Source: Micromonospora tarapacensis
GTDB lineage: Bacteria > Actinomycetota > Actinomycetes > Mycobacteriales > Micromonosporaceae
Length of the DNA stretch: 64,000 nucleotides
Reading direction: 5' to 3'
Assembly (NCBI RefSeq): GCF_019697375.1
Contig: NZ_JAHCDI010000004.1
Coordinates: 186,001 to 250,000 of the forward strand
Every line of letters begins with the position of its first letter. The stretch's first letter is position 1. The notes under the pieces were generated by a model. It was given only the letters and a program-made list of their open reading frames with translations. It did no database searches and was not told where the DNA came from. A program made the translations under genes and the position numbers. Positions 9,545 to 17,571 of this stretch are shown here, one piece after another.

Positions 9545-10348
9545 TCAGCCCTGCCCCCGAACGGCGAGTGCCGACCGGTCGGAGAGCACCGCACCCTTGG
9601 CGGCGATATCCGCGATCAGGGACTGCACGCTGAGGTTGGCCTTGGCGGAGCCCACGTAATCGCAGACGATGCGCCCGCCCGACATGACGATCAGCCGGTC
9701 ACCGAGGGAGATGGCGTGCTCCATGTTGTGCGTCACCATGATGGATTTGCATCCCATCGTCGCGATGAGCTGAACCGTCAGTTGGAGCACTCGCTCCTGG
9801 GTCACCGGATCGAGGGCCGAGAGGTGCTCGTCCAGCAGGAGGATCTGCGGATCACAGAGGCTGGCCATCACAAGGGTCAGGCTCTGTCGCTGGCCGGCCG
9901 AGAGCAGCCCCACCGGCTCACGCAACCGGTCTTCGAGGCCGAGTTGCACCTGTGCCAACCGATCGCGCATCGTGACCCGACGCCGGTTCGTTACGGCCCA
10001 CCGCAGGCTCCGGCGCCGACCTCGGTCCATGGCCAACGCCATGTTGTCCTCGATGCTGAGTTCTGCCATGGTGCCGGCGTGCGGGTTGTCGAAGACCCGT
10101 GCTATCCGGCCGCTACGCCGATAGTCCGGCAACTCGGTTATATCCACACCATCGGTGAGGATGCGCCCTCCGGTCGGACGGATCTCCCCTGACACCACGC
10201 CGACCAGCGAGCTCTTACCCGCACCATTCGAGCCGACCACGGTGATGAACTGCCCGTCTGGCATCCGCAGTGACAGATCGTCGAGGGCGATCGTCTCGGT
10301 CGCCGTGCCCCGGTTGTACGACAGTGAAATGTCAATGAGCTCCAGCAC
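9545..10348 (-). CDS. ABC transporter ATP-binding protein
   Basis: A 267-residue ATPase subunit that powers the importer encoded around it. Walker A is GSNGAGKSS (about residue 40), the signature appears as LLSAGQRQSL and Walker B as ILLLDEHLSALD. The GTG at 10348 is chosen because AAGGAG lies seven bases upstream and the LELIDISLSY strand starts there; the longer open frame upstream overlaps permease coding sequence in another frame. The start overlaps the permease 3' end by 17 bases. In the signature motif the usual LSGGQ is LSAGQ, a common variant. Confidence 0.9.
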   Translation of the reverse strand: MLELIDISLSYNRGTATETIALDDLSLRMPDGQFITVVGSNGAGKSSLVGVVSGEIRPTGGRILTDGVDITELPDYRRSGRIARVFDNPHAGTMAELSIEDNMALAMDRGRRRSLRWAVTNRRRVTMRDRLAQVQLGLEDRLREPVGLLSAGQRQSLTLVMASLCDPQILLLDEHLSALDPVTQERVLQLTVQLIATMGCKSIMVTHNMEHAISLGDRLIVMSGGRIVCDYVGSAKANLSVQSLIADIAAKGAVLSDRSALAVRGQG

Positions 10349-11294
10349 CGGCTGTCTCCTTGGTCCGGCCGCGTCGGGTAGATCCGCTCCAACGGCGGAA
10401 GGACGACGTCGATCCCGGGCTACGCAGCACCGTGCGCAGGCCACGCTCGGCTGCGAGCGCGGCTACCAGGATGATCGCTGTGACGCCCTTCAGATCGGTC
10501 GCTGGCACACCGAGTTGGAGCGCCAGGATCAGGATGAAACGGTAGGCCAGTGCGCCGACCAGCACGGCGATCACCACGCGCAGGACCTTGGAGCCGGCCG
10601 GTCGCACGATCAGATCGCCCAGCAGCACCGCGCCGATCCCCGCGATCAGGGTGCCGGCACCCATGTTGACGTCCGCGAAGTTCTGGCCTTGCACTACCAG
10701 GGCACCGCTGAGCCCGGCCAGCGCATTGGCGAGGAATAATGATAGAGCGAGCATTGCCCGGTCGTTGACCCCGCAGCTGCGGGCCATCCGGGCATTGACT
10801 CCGGTGGCTCGTAGTGCGAGCCCGATCCGGGTACGGAGCAGGAGCCCGACGGCCGCCAGCACGAACAGGACGACACTGCCGAAAATGGCCACCTTGATGA
10901 GGTCGCTGGTTACCGGATCCGCGACGTCGGACGCAGCGAGGATGTTCGGCGCACCGACCAGGCTCACCGATGGCCGTTCTAGGCCGCGCAGAGCCACGCT
11001 GTAGAAGCCGATCGACATGATCAGACCAGCCAGAATGACCGGTATTCGTAGCGCCAGGTGCAGCGCGGTGGTGATCAGGCCGAGACAGCCTGCAGCCATT
11101 GTGGCGACCATCAGACCCGCCGGAGCCGGTAGATCTCGCAGGACGAGACCGGTCAGCACGGTGGCGCCAATGGTGAAACTCACGTCGATCGTCAGATCAA
11201 AATCCGCGCGCAGCCGAAACACGAGGTAAATGCCGAGCACCGCGGGGACAAGGGGAAGGCCGGTGACCAAGGTGCCGAACATGAGATCGGACAT
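10332..11294 (-). CDS. ABC transporter permease (BPD_transp_2-like)
   Basis: A 320-residue integral membrane protein with about eight hydrophobic segments, the permease of the TrpXYZ-like importer. The segment MARSCGVNDRAMLALSLFLA matches the cytoplasmic coupling loop of this permease family, and GIGAVLLGDLI is typical of the C-terminal half. The ATG at 11294 is preferred over upstream starts because GAGGAG precedes it and the first transmembrane helix follows at once. It is the first gene of the operon; an inverted repeat that could be its operator lies 55 bases upstream. Confidence 0.87.
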   Translation of the reverse strand: MSDLMFGTLVTGLPLVPAVLGIYLVFRLRADFDLTIDVSFTIGATVLTGLVLRDLPAPAGLMVATMAAGCLGLITTALHLALRIPVILAGLIMSIGFYSVALRGLERPSVSLVGAPNILAASDVADPVTSDLIKVAIFGSVVLFVLAAVGLLLRTRIGLALRATGVNARMARSCGVNDRAMLALSLFLANALAGLSGALVVQGQNFADVNMGAGTLIAGIGAVLLGDLIVRPAGSKVLRVVIAVLVGALAYRFILILALQLGVPATDLKGVTAIILVAALAAERGLRTVLRSPGSTSSFRRWSGSTRRGRTKETAGAGAH

Positions 11295-11348
11295 CTGGCT
11301 CCTCGGGTTGGCGGCAACCGCCGAGGTCTGGTCGATTGATGATCTCGT

Positions 11349-11364
11349 TGAAACGACTGTTTCA
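11349..11364. promoter_or_regulatory. Inverted repeat upstream of the ABC importer operon
   Basis: TGAAAC-GACT-GTTTCA is a perfect 6-bp inverted repeat with a 4-base spacer; a further GAAAC lies three bases away at 11368-11372. It sits in the 137-base gap between the LysR 3' end and the permease start, so it is positioned as an operator or part of the promoter for the operon. The binding protein is unknown; the TetR and LysR regulators nearby are candidates. Confidence 0.5.
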
Positions 11365-11431
11365 GTAGAAACATAGTGGCGGTGCCAGATCAATGTCAAG
11401 AAAGTTGGTGCGGGGCCCGACGATCGGCCAA

Positions 11432-12379
11432 TCAGCTAACCGGCGGCAGGTCGTGCCGCAGTCTCTGGTCGGCAACCTTGATCAGATCTGCGCAGACGAG
11501 CCGGAGAATCTCGACCATTGCCAACGCCGCCGGCGAGCGGTACCCGGTCGCCGGTATCGCCGCTCGTACCCGACGGAACAACCCGGAGGCATCCAGCGGT
11601 CGTACGGCGATGCCCCGGCGTACCGCCGGTAGCGTGAGTCGTGGTACCAGGGCCACCCCCACGCCGGCAGCGACCAGACCTTCGAGCGTCATCCGGTCGT
11701 CGGTGCGCAGCACGACGGCGGGTTCGAAGCCGGCCAACCGGCACGCCCGGGGTAGGACGTCCAGTGTCGCGCCGTGCCACACGCCCTGGATCCACCGTGC
11801 CTCCGCCAGGTCGGCCAGGCGTACCCGGGGGTGCTTGGCCAGCGGGTGACTCTCCGGCAGACCGATGTGGAGCGGGTCGTCGATGAGATCGACCTGGTGC
11901 AGGTCGTCGCGCTCGGGCCGCTCCGGCTCGAACTCGTAGACCAGGGCCAGTTCGATCTCCCGGGTGAGCAGTTTGGGGATGCACTCGTCCGGGTCACCCT
12001 GAGAAAGTTCAAGCCGAATTCCGGGATGGCGTCGCCGGAATTCGGCGATTGCCTGCGGTACGAGATACGCCCCGGCGGTGGCGAACCAGCCGATCCGCAG
12101 CAGGCCGGAGTCGATCGCGGCCAGCGATTGCAGTGCCGCCTCGGCGATCGCCATCCGGGTAAGGATCTCCTCAGACTCCCGTACCAGCAGGCGCCCCGGC
12201 TCGGTCAGGGTAGCGCCCCGCGCCCCGCGCTCCACCAGCGTCGTGTTCACCTCGCGTTCGAGTATGGCGACCTGTTGGGAGACCGCCGAGGGGGTATAGG
12301 CCAGCGCGCGTGCGGCGCCGGTAAAGGATCCGTGGCGTGCGACCTCGCAAAGAATCCTCAAACGACGTACGTCGAGCAT
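11432..12379 (-). CDS. LysR-family transcriptional regulator
   Basis: A 315-residue LysR-type regulator. The N-terminal winged HTH (EVARHGSFTGAARALAYTPS, residues ~12-31) is followed by the linker helix and a periplasmic-binding-like effector domain (LRIGWFATAGAYLVPQAIAE and the rest). The ATG at 12379 has AAGGA seven bases upstream. It is divergent from the NRPS gene across about 180 bases that contain a perfect inverted repeat. This is the classic arrangement for a LysR protein controlling itself and the divergent operon, so it is the best candidate for cluster-specific control. Confidence 0.92.
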   Translation of the reverse strand: MLDVRRLRILCEVARHGSFTGAARALAYTPSAVSQQVAILEREVNTTLVERGARGATLTEPGRLLVRESEEILTRMAIAEAALQSLAAIDSGLLRIGWFATAGAYLVPQAIAEFRRRHPGIRLELSQGDPDECIPKLLTREIELALVYEFEPERPERDDLHQVDLIDDPLHIGLPESHPLAKHPRVRLADLAEARWIQGVWHGATLDVLPRACRLAGFEPAVVLRTDDRMTLEGLVAAGVGVALVPRLTLPAVRRGIAVRPLDASGLFRRVRAAIPATGYRSPAALAMVEILRLVCADLIKVADQRLRHDLPPVS

Positions 12380-12423
12380 GAAGCGATCCTTAAAGCTACC
12401 TATAGTGAGTGGAGCTTGTCTAA

Positions 12424-12445
12424 ATGCTAGCGAGGTGGCTAGCAT
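12424..12445. promoter_or_regulatory. LysR-type operator candidate between lysR and the NRPS gene
   Basis: ATGCTAGC-GAGGTG-GCTAGCAT is a perfect 8-bp inverted repeat with a 6-base spacer, 45 bases upstream of the lysR start and about 120 bases before the NRPS start. The arms contain the T...A pattern expected of LysR sites. No other strong repeat was seen in this divergent region. Confidence 0.6.
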
Positions 12446-12562
12446 CGGGCGAGCCATCCTGGTAACGGACTTTCTGTCCCCGGTGGGTGTCCATCCCCAG
12501 GGCTGCCGATCTCCGGGAGCTGGCGTCGGCGCCCTACGCTCGCCTCATGCATGGGGGATTTG

Positions 12563-15500
12563 ATGATCAGCAACTCCGTGTCGTCTACACGGCAGCCGCC
12601 AATCACGCCGCACCCCGCGGACGACGCCGTGCCTGCCACGTCCGCGCAGGAGCAGCTCTGGCTGTTGCAGCAACTGAAGCCCAACGCGACGGTGAATCAT
12701 CTTTCCCTGATGGTGGACATTCAAGGTCCACTGGAGATTGACGCCCTGCGCAGAGCTTTGCAGGCGGTGGTCACGCGGCATGATGCGCTGCGGGCCGTTT
12801 TTCGACGGTCCGCGGGAACGCTCATCCAGGAAGTTCTGGCTGACAATCCGCACTTCACGATCTGTGACCTGGAGTCGGTCAGCCCCGGCGAGCGGGATCG
12901 GCAGCTGGCGAATGTCCGGGCCGATCACCTGCGCAGACCATTCGACCTGGCGGATGGGCCGCTCATTCGATTCGTCCTGGTCGTCTTGGACTTGGACAGA
13001 TACCAGCTGCTCCTGGTCGGGCACCGGATCGTCATGGACGAGGCGTCACTCGACATCCTCACCCGCGAGCTGCTGGACTGCTACCGCAGCTTCGCGCAGC
13101 GCCGCCGACCCGAACTGCCCCCGTTACCGTTCCGTTTCATCGACTTCGCCCACCAGGCTGCCCGGCGTGGACCGGGTGCGGACCTCGATTACTGGCGTCG
13201 GGCGCTGGCCGACCTGCCCGATCCTCTGGAGCTGCCGTTCACCCGGGCCCGTGGCACCGAGCTCTGTCTCGATGCCGAGGTGCTGCCGTTCCGGATGACC
13301 GATCGGGTCGTGGGCGGCGTGCGGCAGCTCGCCGAACAGGAGGGCACCACGCCGTACGCCGTCCTGCTGACCGCGTTCGTGGTGCTCTTGCACCGGTACA
13401 CCCGGAGCCGGGACATCGTCCTGGGCGCGATGCGCGAGGGGCGTTCGGCGCCGGGTGCGACGGAAGTGATCGGTGCGTTCGCCGATCTCGCAGTTCTGCG
13501 GATCGGCCTGCCGCCGGACCCGACCTGGCGCGAAGCGGTGCGGCTGGTCCGCGACGAACTGGCGGCGGCGCAGGCGCACCCGGACGTGTCCTTCCAGCAG
13601 CTGGTGCAGGCGGTCCGCCCGGAGCGTCACCTCAACCTGCACCCGTTGTTCCAGGTCATGGTCGCCCCGGCCCCCGATGCCGGCCGACATGGCGTCGAGG
13701 AGGTGGTCTTCGACATCGATGCCGGCCACGGAGAGCAGATACTCTACGATGTCGAACTGCGTATCGACACCGACGGTGGTTTGCTCAAGGTGTCCCGCGA
13801 ACTGTTCGGCCGTGAGCATGCCGAGGAGATCCTGCACCACTACACCGGGCAGCTGGCGCAGTTGATCGAGGAGCCGGACACCCACCTGTCGAACCTGTCC
13901 CTGCTGACCGGTGTGGAACGAGCGGTGATCGTCCGGGACTGGAACCAGACCGGGACCGACTTTCCTGCCGGTAGCACCATTCAGTCACTCTTCGACACGT
14001 GGGCCGAGCGAACGCCGGACGCGCCTGCCCTGCACTGGCCCACCGTCGACCTGACCTACGCGGAACTGGAGATCCGCGCAAACCAACTCGCGCACCACCT
14101 TCGCGGCCTGGGGGTGGGGGTGGAGACCCGGGTGGGCCTCTACTTCGGGCACACCGCGTCCTGGGTGGTCGGCGCGCTGGCCACACTGAAGGCCGGCGGC
14201 CTCTACGTACCCCTCGACCCGGCATACCCGAGCGACCGGCTGACCGCCATGTGCGAGGACGCGGACGTCAAGGTGCTTCTGCTGCACAGCGCCGCGCAGG
14301 ACGGGCTGGACTTCCCGGCGGCGAAGCGGGTCTTCCTGGACACCGACGAGGCTGTGATAGCACGCGAGTCAAGCCATCCACCAAAGGTGGAGGTGGGCCC
14401 GGACAATCTCGCGTACATCATGTTCACCTCAGGGTCGACCGGCCGCGCCAAGGCGATCGGGGTCACCCACCGCAACGTGGTACGAACCGTGTGTGAAACT
14501 CCGTACGTGGATTTCCGGCCGACCGACACGGTGGGGCAGGCATCCAACATCTCCTTCGACGCGGCCACCTTCGAGGTGTGGGGCGCGCTGCTCAACGGCG
14601 CGCGTCTGGTCGGCCTGCGCAAGGAGGACGTGCTGGACCCGCACCGCCTCAAGGCGCAGTTGCTGGCGCACCAGATCACGATCTTCTTCCTGCCCGCCGC
14701 GTTAATGAAGCACATCGTCAGCGAACAGCCGGACACGTTCGGTTCGCTGCGATACTTCTTCTCCGGTGGAGAGCAGGCGGATCTACACACGATCCGCCGG
14801 ATGCTGCGGCACGGCCCGCCAGAAAATCTGATCAACCCGTACGGGCCAACCGAGACCACCGTCTTCGCCATCGTCTACCGGTGCAACGACATGCCCGACA
14901 CCGAGACGTACGTGCCCATCGGTTACCCGATCGGTAACACCACGAGCTACGTGCTCGACGAGTACCTCCAGCCGGTGCCCGTCGGTGTCGTGGGAGAACT
15001 TTTCGTCGGTGGTGACGGTGTGGCTCGCGGGTATATCGGCCAGAGCGATCTCACCGCGGACAAGTTCATCGCCGACCCGTTCAGCGATCAACCAGGTGCC
15101 CGCCTCTACCGCACCGGTGACCTGGCACGCTACCGCCAGGAGGGGATGATCGACTTTCTCGGCCGGATGGACCGCCAAGTCAAGATCCGCGGTTTCCGGG
15201 TCGAGCCCGCCGAGATCGAGAACTGTCTGCTCGGCACCGGCCTGGTGCGCGAGGCGTCGGTCCAGGTCGGCGTCGACCGCAGTGGCGACGAGGTGCTCGT
15301 GGGGTACGTGACGCCCATCGGCACCGAGGTCGACACCGAGCAACTGCGGGAACAGGTCCGCGCCCGGCTCCCGATCTACATGGTTCCCGGTGTTTTCGTC
15401 ACGCTCTCCGCGTTTCCGCTCAACGCAAACGGCAAGTTGGACATCCCCGCGCTCAAGCGCGTCCAGCCCAGCGAGGCGACGGGTGAAACGGCCGAGGCGC

Positions 15501-16141
15501 CGACGCCCACCGAAGCCCGCTTGCTGAAGCTGTGGCAACAGGTTCTCGGGGAGCGGATCGCGGTCTCCGACGACATGTTCACGGCGGGGGGCGACTCGCT
15601 GTCCCTGGTTCGGTTCATCGAGCAGGTTGGCGCCGAGTTCGTTATCGAGGTGCCCTACCGGGCCGCCTTCGATTGTCGGACCGTGGCTGCCCTGGCCGTC
15701 GAGATCGATCTGATACTGCCCGCAGGGCATGCGACGGAGACGGCGTACGGCGCATCGGCACCGTCGTCGGCCGAGGTCACGGGCAACGACCAACAGCAGT
15801 TGCTCGACATCTGGCGCGAGGTACTTGAGGTTCCCACCCTCGGCCCCGACGACAACTTTTTCGACAACGGCGGGCACTCGCTGAAGGTCACCCGGGTGGT
15901 GTCCCGGGTACGCACGGTCTTCGGCTGGGACGTGCCGGTCAGCCTACTGTTCGAGAATCCGACCGTAGCCACCTTCGCCGCGGCCTTGGCGGCGGTGATG
16001 GCCGAAGGGCCCGAGTCGCCCGTGTCAACGGCGATCAACCCGATGGCCACGGGTTCGCAGGACAGCATCGACTCCCTGCTCGACGAGATCGAGCGGCTAT
16101 CTGAGGGCGACGTGGATCGCCTCCTCAATCCCGAAAGCTGA
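12563..16141 (+). CDS. Nonribosomal peptide synthetase, C(degenerate)-A-T-T, isoleucine-like pocket
   Basis: A 1192-residue NRPS. A condensation domain (~25-430) carries HRIVMDE where HHxxxDG is expected; the catalytic second His is Arg, so it is probably inactive or has another role. The adenylation domain (~470-965) has intact core motifs: FTSGSTGRAK (~620), NPYGPTETT (~758), YRTGDLARY (~850), RQVKIRGFRVEPAEIE (~868) and LNANGKLD (~952). Read by eye against GrsA, the pocket is D-A-F-F-F-G-P-V-F-K. That shares seven of ten positions with the published Ile(2) code DAFFYGITFK. Two carrier domains follow in tandem, GGDSL (~1009) and GGHSL (~1102). The ATG at 12563 has GGGGA just upstream. A free-standing C protein is encoded 11 bases downstream. 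Confidence 0.92.
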   Translation: MISNSVSSTRQPPITPHPADDAVPATSAQEQLWLLQQLKPNATVNHLSLMVDIQGPLEIDALRRALQAVVTRHDALRAVFRRSAGTLIQEVLADNPHFTICDLESVSPGERDRQLANVRADHLRRPFDLADGPLIRFVLVVLDLDRYQLLLVGHRIVMDEASLDILTRELLDCYRSFAQRRRPELPPLPFRFIDFAHQAARRGPGADLDYWRRALADLPDPLELPFTRARGTELCLDAEVLPFRMTDRVVGGVRQLAEQEGTTPYAVLLTAFVVLLHRYTRSRDIVLGAMREGRSAPGATEVIGAFADLAVLRIGLPPDPTWREAVRLVRDELAAAQAHPDVSFQQLVQAVRPERHLNLHPLFQVMVAPAPDAGRHGVEEVVFDIDAGHGEQILYDVELRIDTDGGLLKVSRELFGREHAEEILHHYTGQLAQLIEEPDTHLSNLSLLTGVERAVIVRDWNQTGTDFPAGSTIQSLFDTWAERTPDAPALHWPTVDLTYAELEIRANQLAHHLRGLGVGVETRVGLYFGHTASWVVGALATLKAGGLYVPLDPAYPSDRLTAMCEDADVKVLLLHSAAQDGLDFPAAKRVFLDTDEAVIARESSHPPKVEVGPDNLAYIMFTSGSTGRAKAIGVTHRNVVRTVCETPYVDFRPTDTVGQASNISFDAATFEVWGALLNGARLVGLRKEDVLDPHRLKAQLLAHQITIFFLPAALMKHIVSEQPDTFGSLRYFFSGGEQADLHTIRRMLRHGPPENLINPYGPTETTVFAIVYRCNDMPDTETYVPIGYPIGNTTSYVLDEYLQPVPVGVVGELFVGGDGVARGYIGQSDLTADKFIADPFSDQPGARLYRTGDLARYRQEGMIDFLGRMDRQVKIRGFRVEPAEIENCLLGTGLVREASVQVGVDRSGDEVLVGYVTPIGTEVDTEQLREQVRARLPIYMVPGVFVTLSAFPLNANGKLDIPALKRVQPSEATGETAEAPTPTEARLLKLWQQVLGERIAVSDDMFTAGGDSLSLVRFIEQVGAEFVIEVPYRAAFDCRTVAALAVEIDLILPAGHATETAYGASAPSSAEVTGNDQQQLLDIWREVLEVPTLGPDDNFFDNGGHSLKVTRVVSRVRTVFGWDVPVSLLFENPTVATFAAALAAVMAEGPESPVSTAINPMATGSQDSIDSLLDEIERLSEGDVDRLLNPES

Positions 16142-16152
16142 GCGGCCAGCCG

Positions 16153-17571
16153 ATGCTGGACTTCGTCAAGCGGATCGACGCGATGACTCCGGAGCAGCGC
16201 CGCGCGCTGCGCACCACGCTGGACACGCGGGGAGAGCAGCTGAATGTCTTCCCACTCTCCCCGGCACAGCAACGGATGTGGTTCCTCAACCAGATCTACG
16301 GCGATCTGCCGCTCTACACCGTGCCGTACGCATTCTGGCTCGTGGGGCGTCTTGACACCGGTGCCCTCGGCGAGGCGCTGCTCGGGCTGGCTCGCCGGCA
16401 CGACGCGCTACGCACGGCGTTCTTCGACGTCGACGGAGTGCCGTACCAGACGGTGCTTCCGGACAGCGACTTCCGCCTGGCGGTGCGGCACTGGCGGCCG
16501 CAGGACGCGGCCCGGCGCGACCTGGTGGACCGCCTCCTCGACGCCGAGGCAAGGCGCACATTCGACCTCACCCGCGGCTCGTTGGTCTCCGGCACGGTAC
16601 TGACCAGCGGAGATCAGGACGACCGACACCTGTTGCTGCTGACCATGCATCACATCATCTGCGACGGCTGGAGCATGGGCATCATCTTCCGTGAGATCGA
16701 GGAGGGTTACACCGCCGTGATCGAAGGGAGAGAGCCGAATTTCGAGCCGCTGTCCGTCCGTTACGTTGACTTCGCCCGTTGGCAGGCCACCGATGTCAAT
16801 GGCGAGAGATGCCAGAGACAGTTGCGGTACTGGCAGGACGAGTTGGCCGATCCGCCGGCGGCGCTGACGTTTCCGGACCGACCGCCTCCGTCGACGGCCG
16901 GCCTGTCCGTTGGCGAGTTGGAGTTGGCGCTCTGGCCCGCGTCTCTTGCCAGATCGGTGGAAGCCCTCAGCCGAGCTGAAGGAGCGACGCCGTTCATCAC
17001 GATGCTGGCCATCTTTGCCGATCTGCTGCGTCGACGGACCGGGACCACCGATTTCATCGTAGGGACACCGGTGGCAAACCGGACCAGGCTGGAGGTCGAA
17101 GGGCTGGTCGGCCTCTTCGTCAACACGCTGCCGCTGCGGCTACGGCCATCCGGCGAGGAAAGCCTGCGCGAGTCGCTGCGGAAGGTGCGCTCGGTGACTT
17201 TGCGTGCGCAGACGCACCAGGACGTCCCGTTCGGAACGATCGTCGAGTCGCTCGGGGTGCACCGTACGAGTGGCCGCAATCCCCTGTTCGAGGTCTCCTT
17301 CATCGTCCAGGACCGGGAGACAGAACTCCTTCGCCTCCCCGGGCTGGAGGTGTCGATCGCACACGGCCACAGTGGCACGGCAAAGTTCGATCTGGCTGTG
17401 GGTTTGGTGTTCCTGACCGACGGGCTCAAGTGTTCCATCGAATACCGCCGGTCGGTGTTCGACCGGGAGTACGTGCGTGGACTACTCGACGAGATGCGAG
17501 AGCATCTGGAGGCCGCGCTCGCCGACCCGGATCAACCGATGGGATCGTTGAACGGCCGGGTGCCCCGGTGA
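16153..17571 (+). CDS. Free-standing NRPS condensation-domain protein
   Basis: A 472-residue protein consisting of a short helical N-terminal region (possible docking segment) and a single condensation domain. The catalytic motif HHIICDGWS (~residue 166) is complete, unlike that of the preceding NRPS, and LSPAQQRMWF at the start of the domain and GRNPLFEVSF near its end are standard C-domain segments. It lies 11 bases after the NRPS and its stop overlaps the MFS start, so the genes are one operon. It probably performs the one amide or ester bond-forming step, using the aminoacyl group held on the tandem carrier domains. Confidence 0.92.
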   Translation: MLDFVKRIDAMTPEQRRALRTTLDTRGEQLNVFPLSPAQQRMWFLNQIYGDLPLYTVPYAFWLVGRLDTGALGEALLGLARRHDALRTAFFDVDGVPYQTVLPDSDFRLAVRHWRPQDAARRDLVDRLLDAEARRTFDLTRGSLVSGTVLTSGDQDDRHLLLLTMHHIICDGWSMGIIFREIEEGYTAVIEGREPNFEPLSVRYVDFARWQATDVNGERCQRQLRYWQDELADPPAALTFPDRPPPSTAGLSVGELELALWPASLARSVEALSRAEGATPFITMLAIFADLLRRRTGTTDFIVGTPVANRTRLEVEGLVGLFVNTLPLRLRPSGEESLRESLRKVRSVTLRAQTHQDVPFGTIVESLGVHRTSGRNPLFEVSFIVQDRETELLRLPGLEVSIAHGHSGTAKFDLAVGLVFLTDGLKCSIEYRRSVFDREYVRGLLDEMREHLEAALADPDQPMGSLNGRVPR

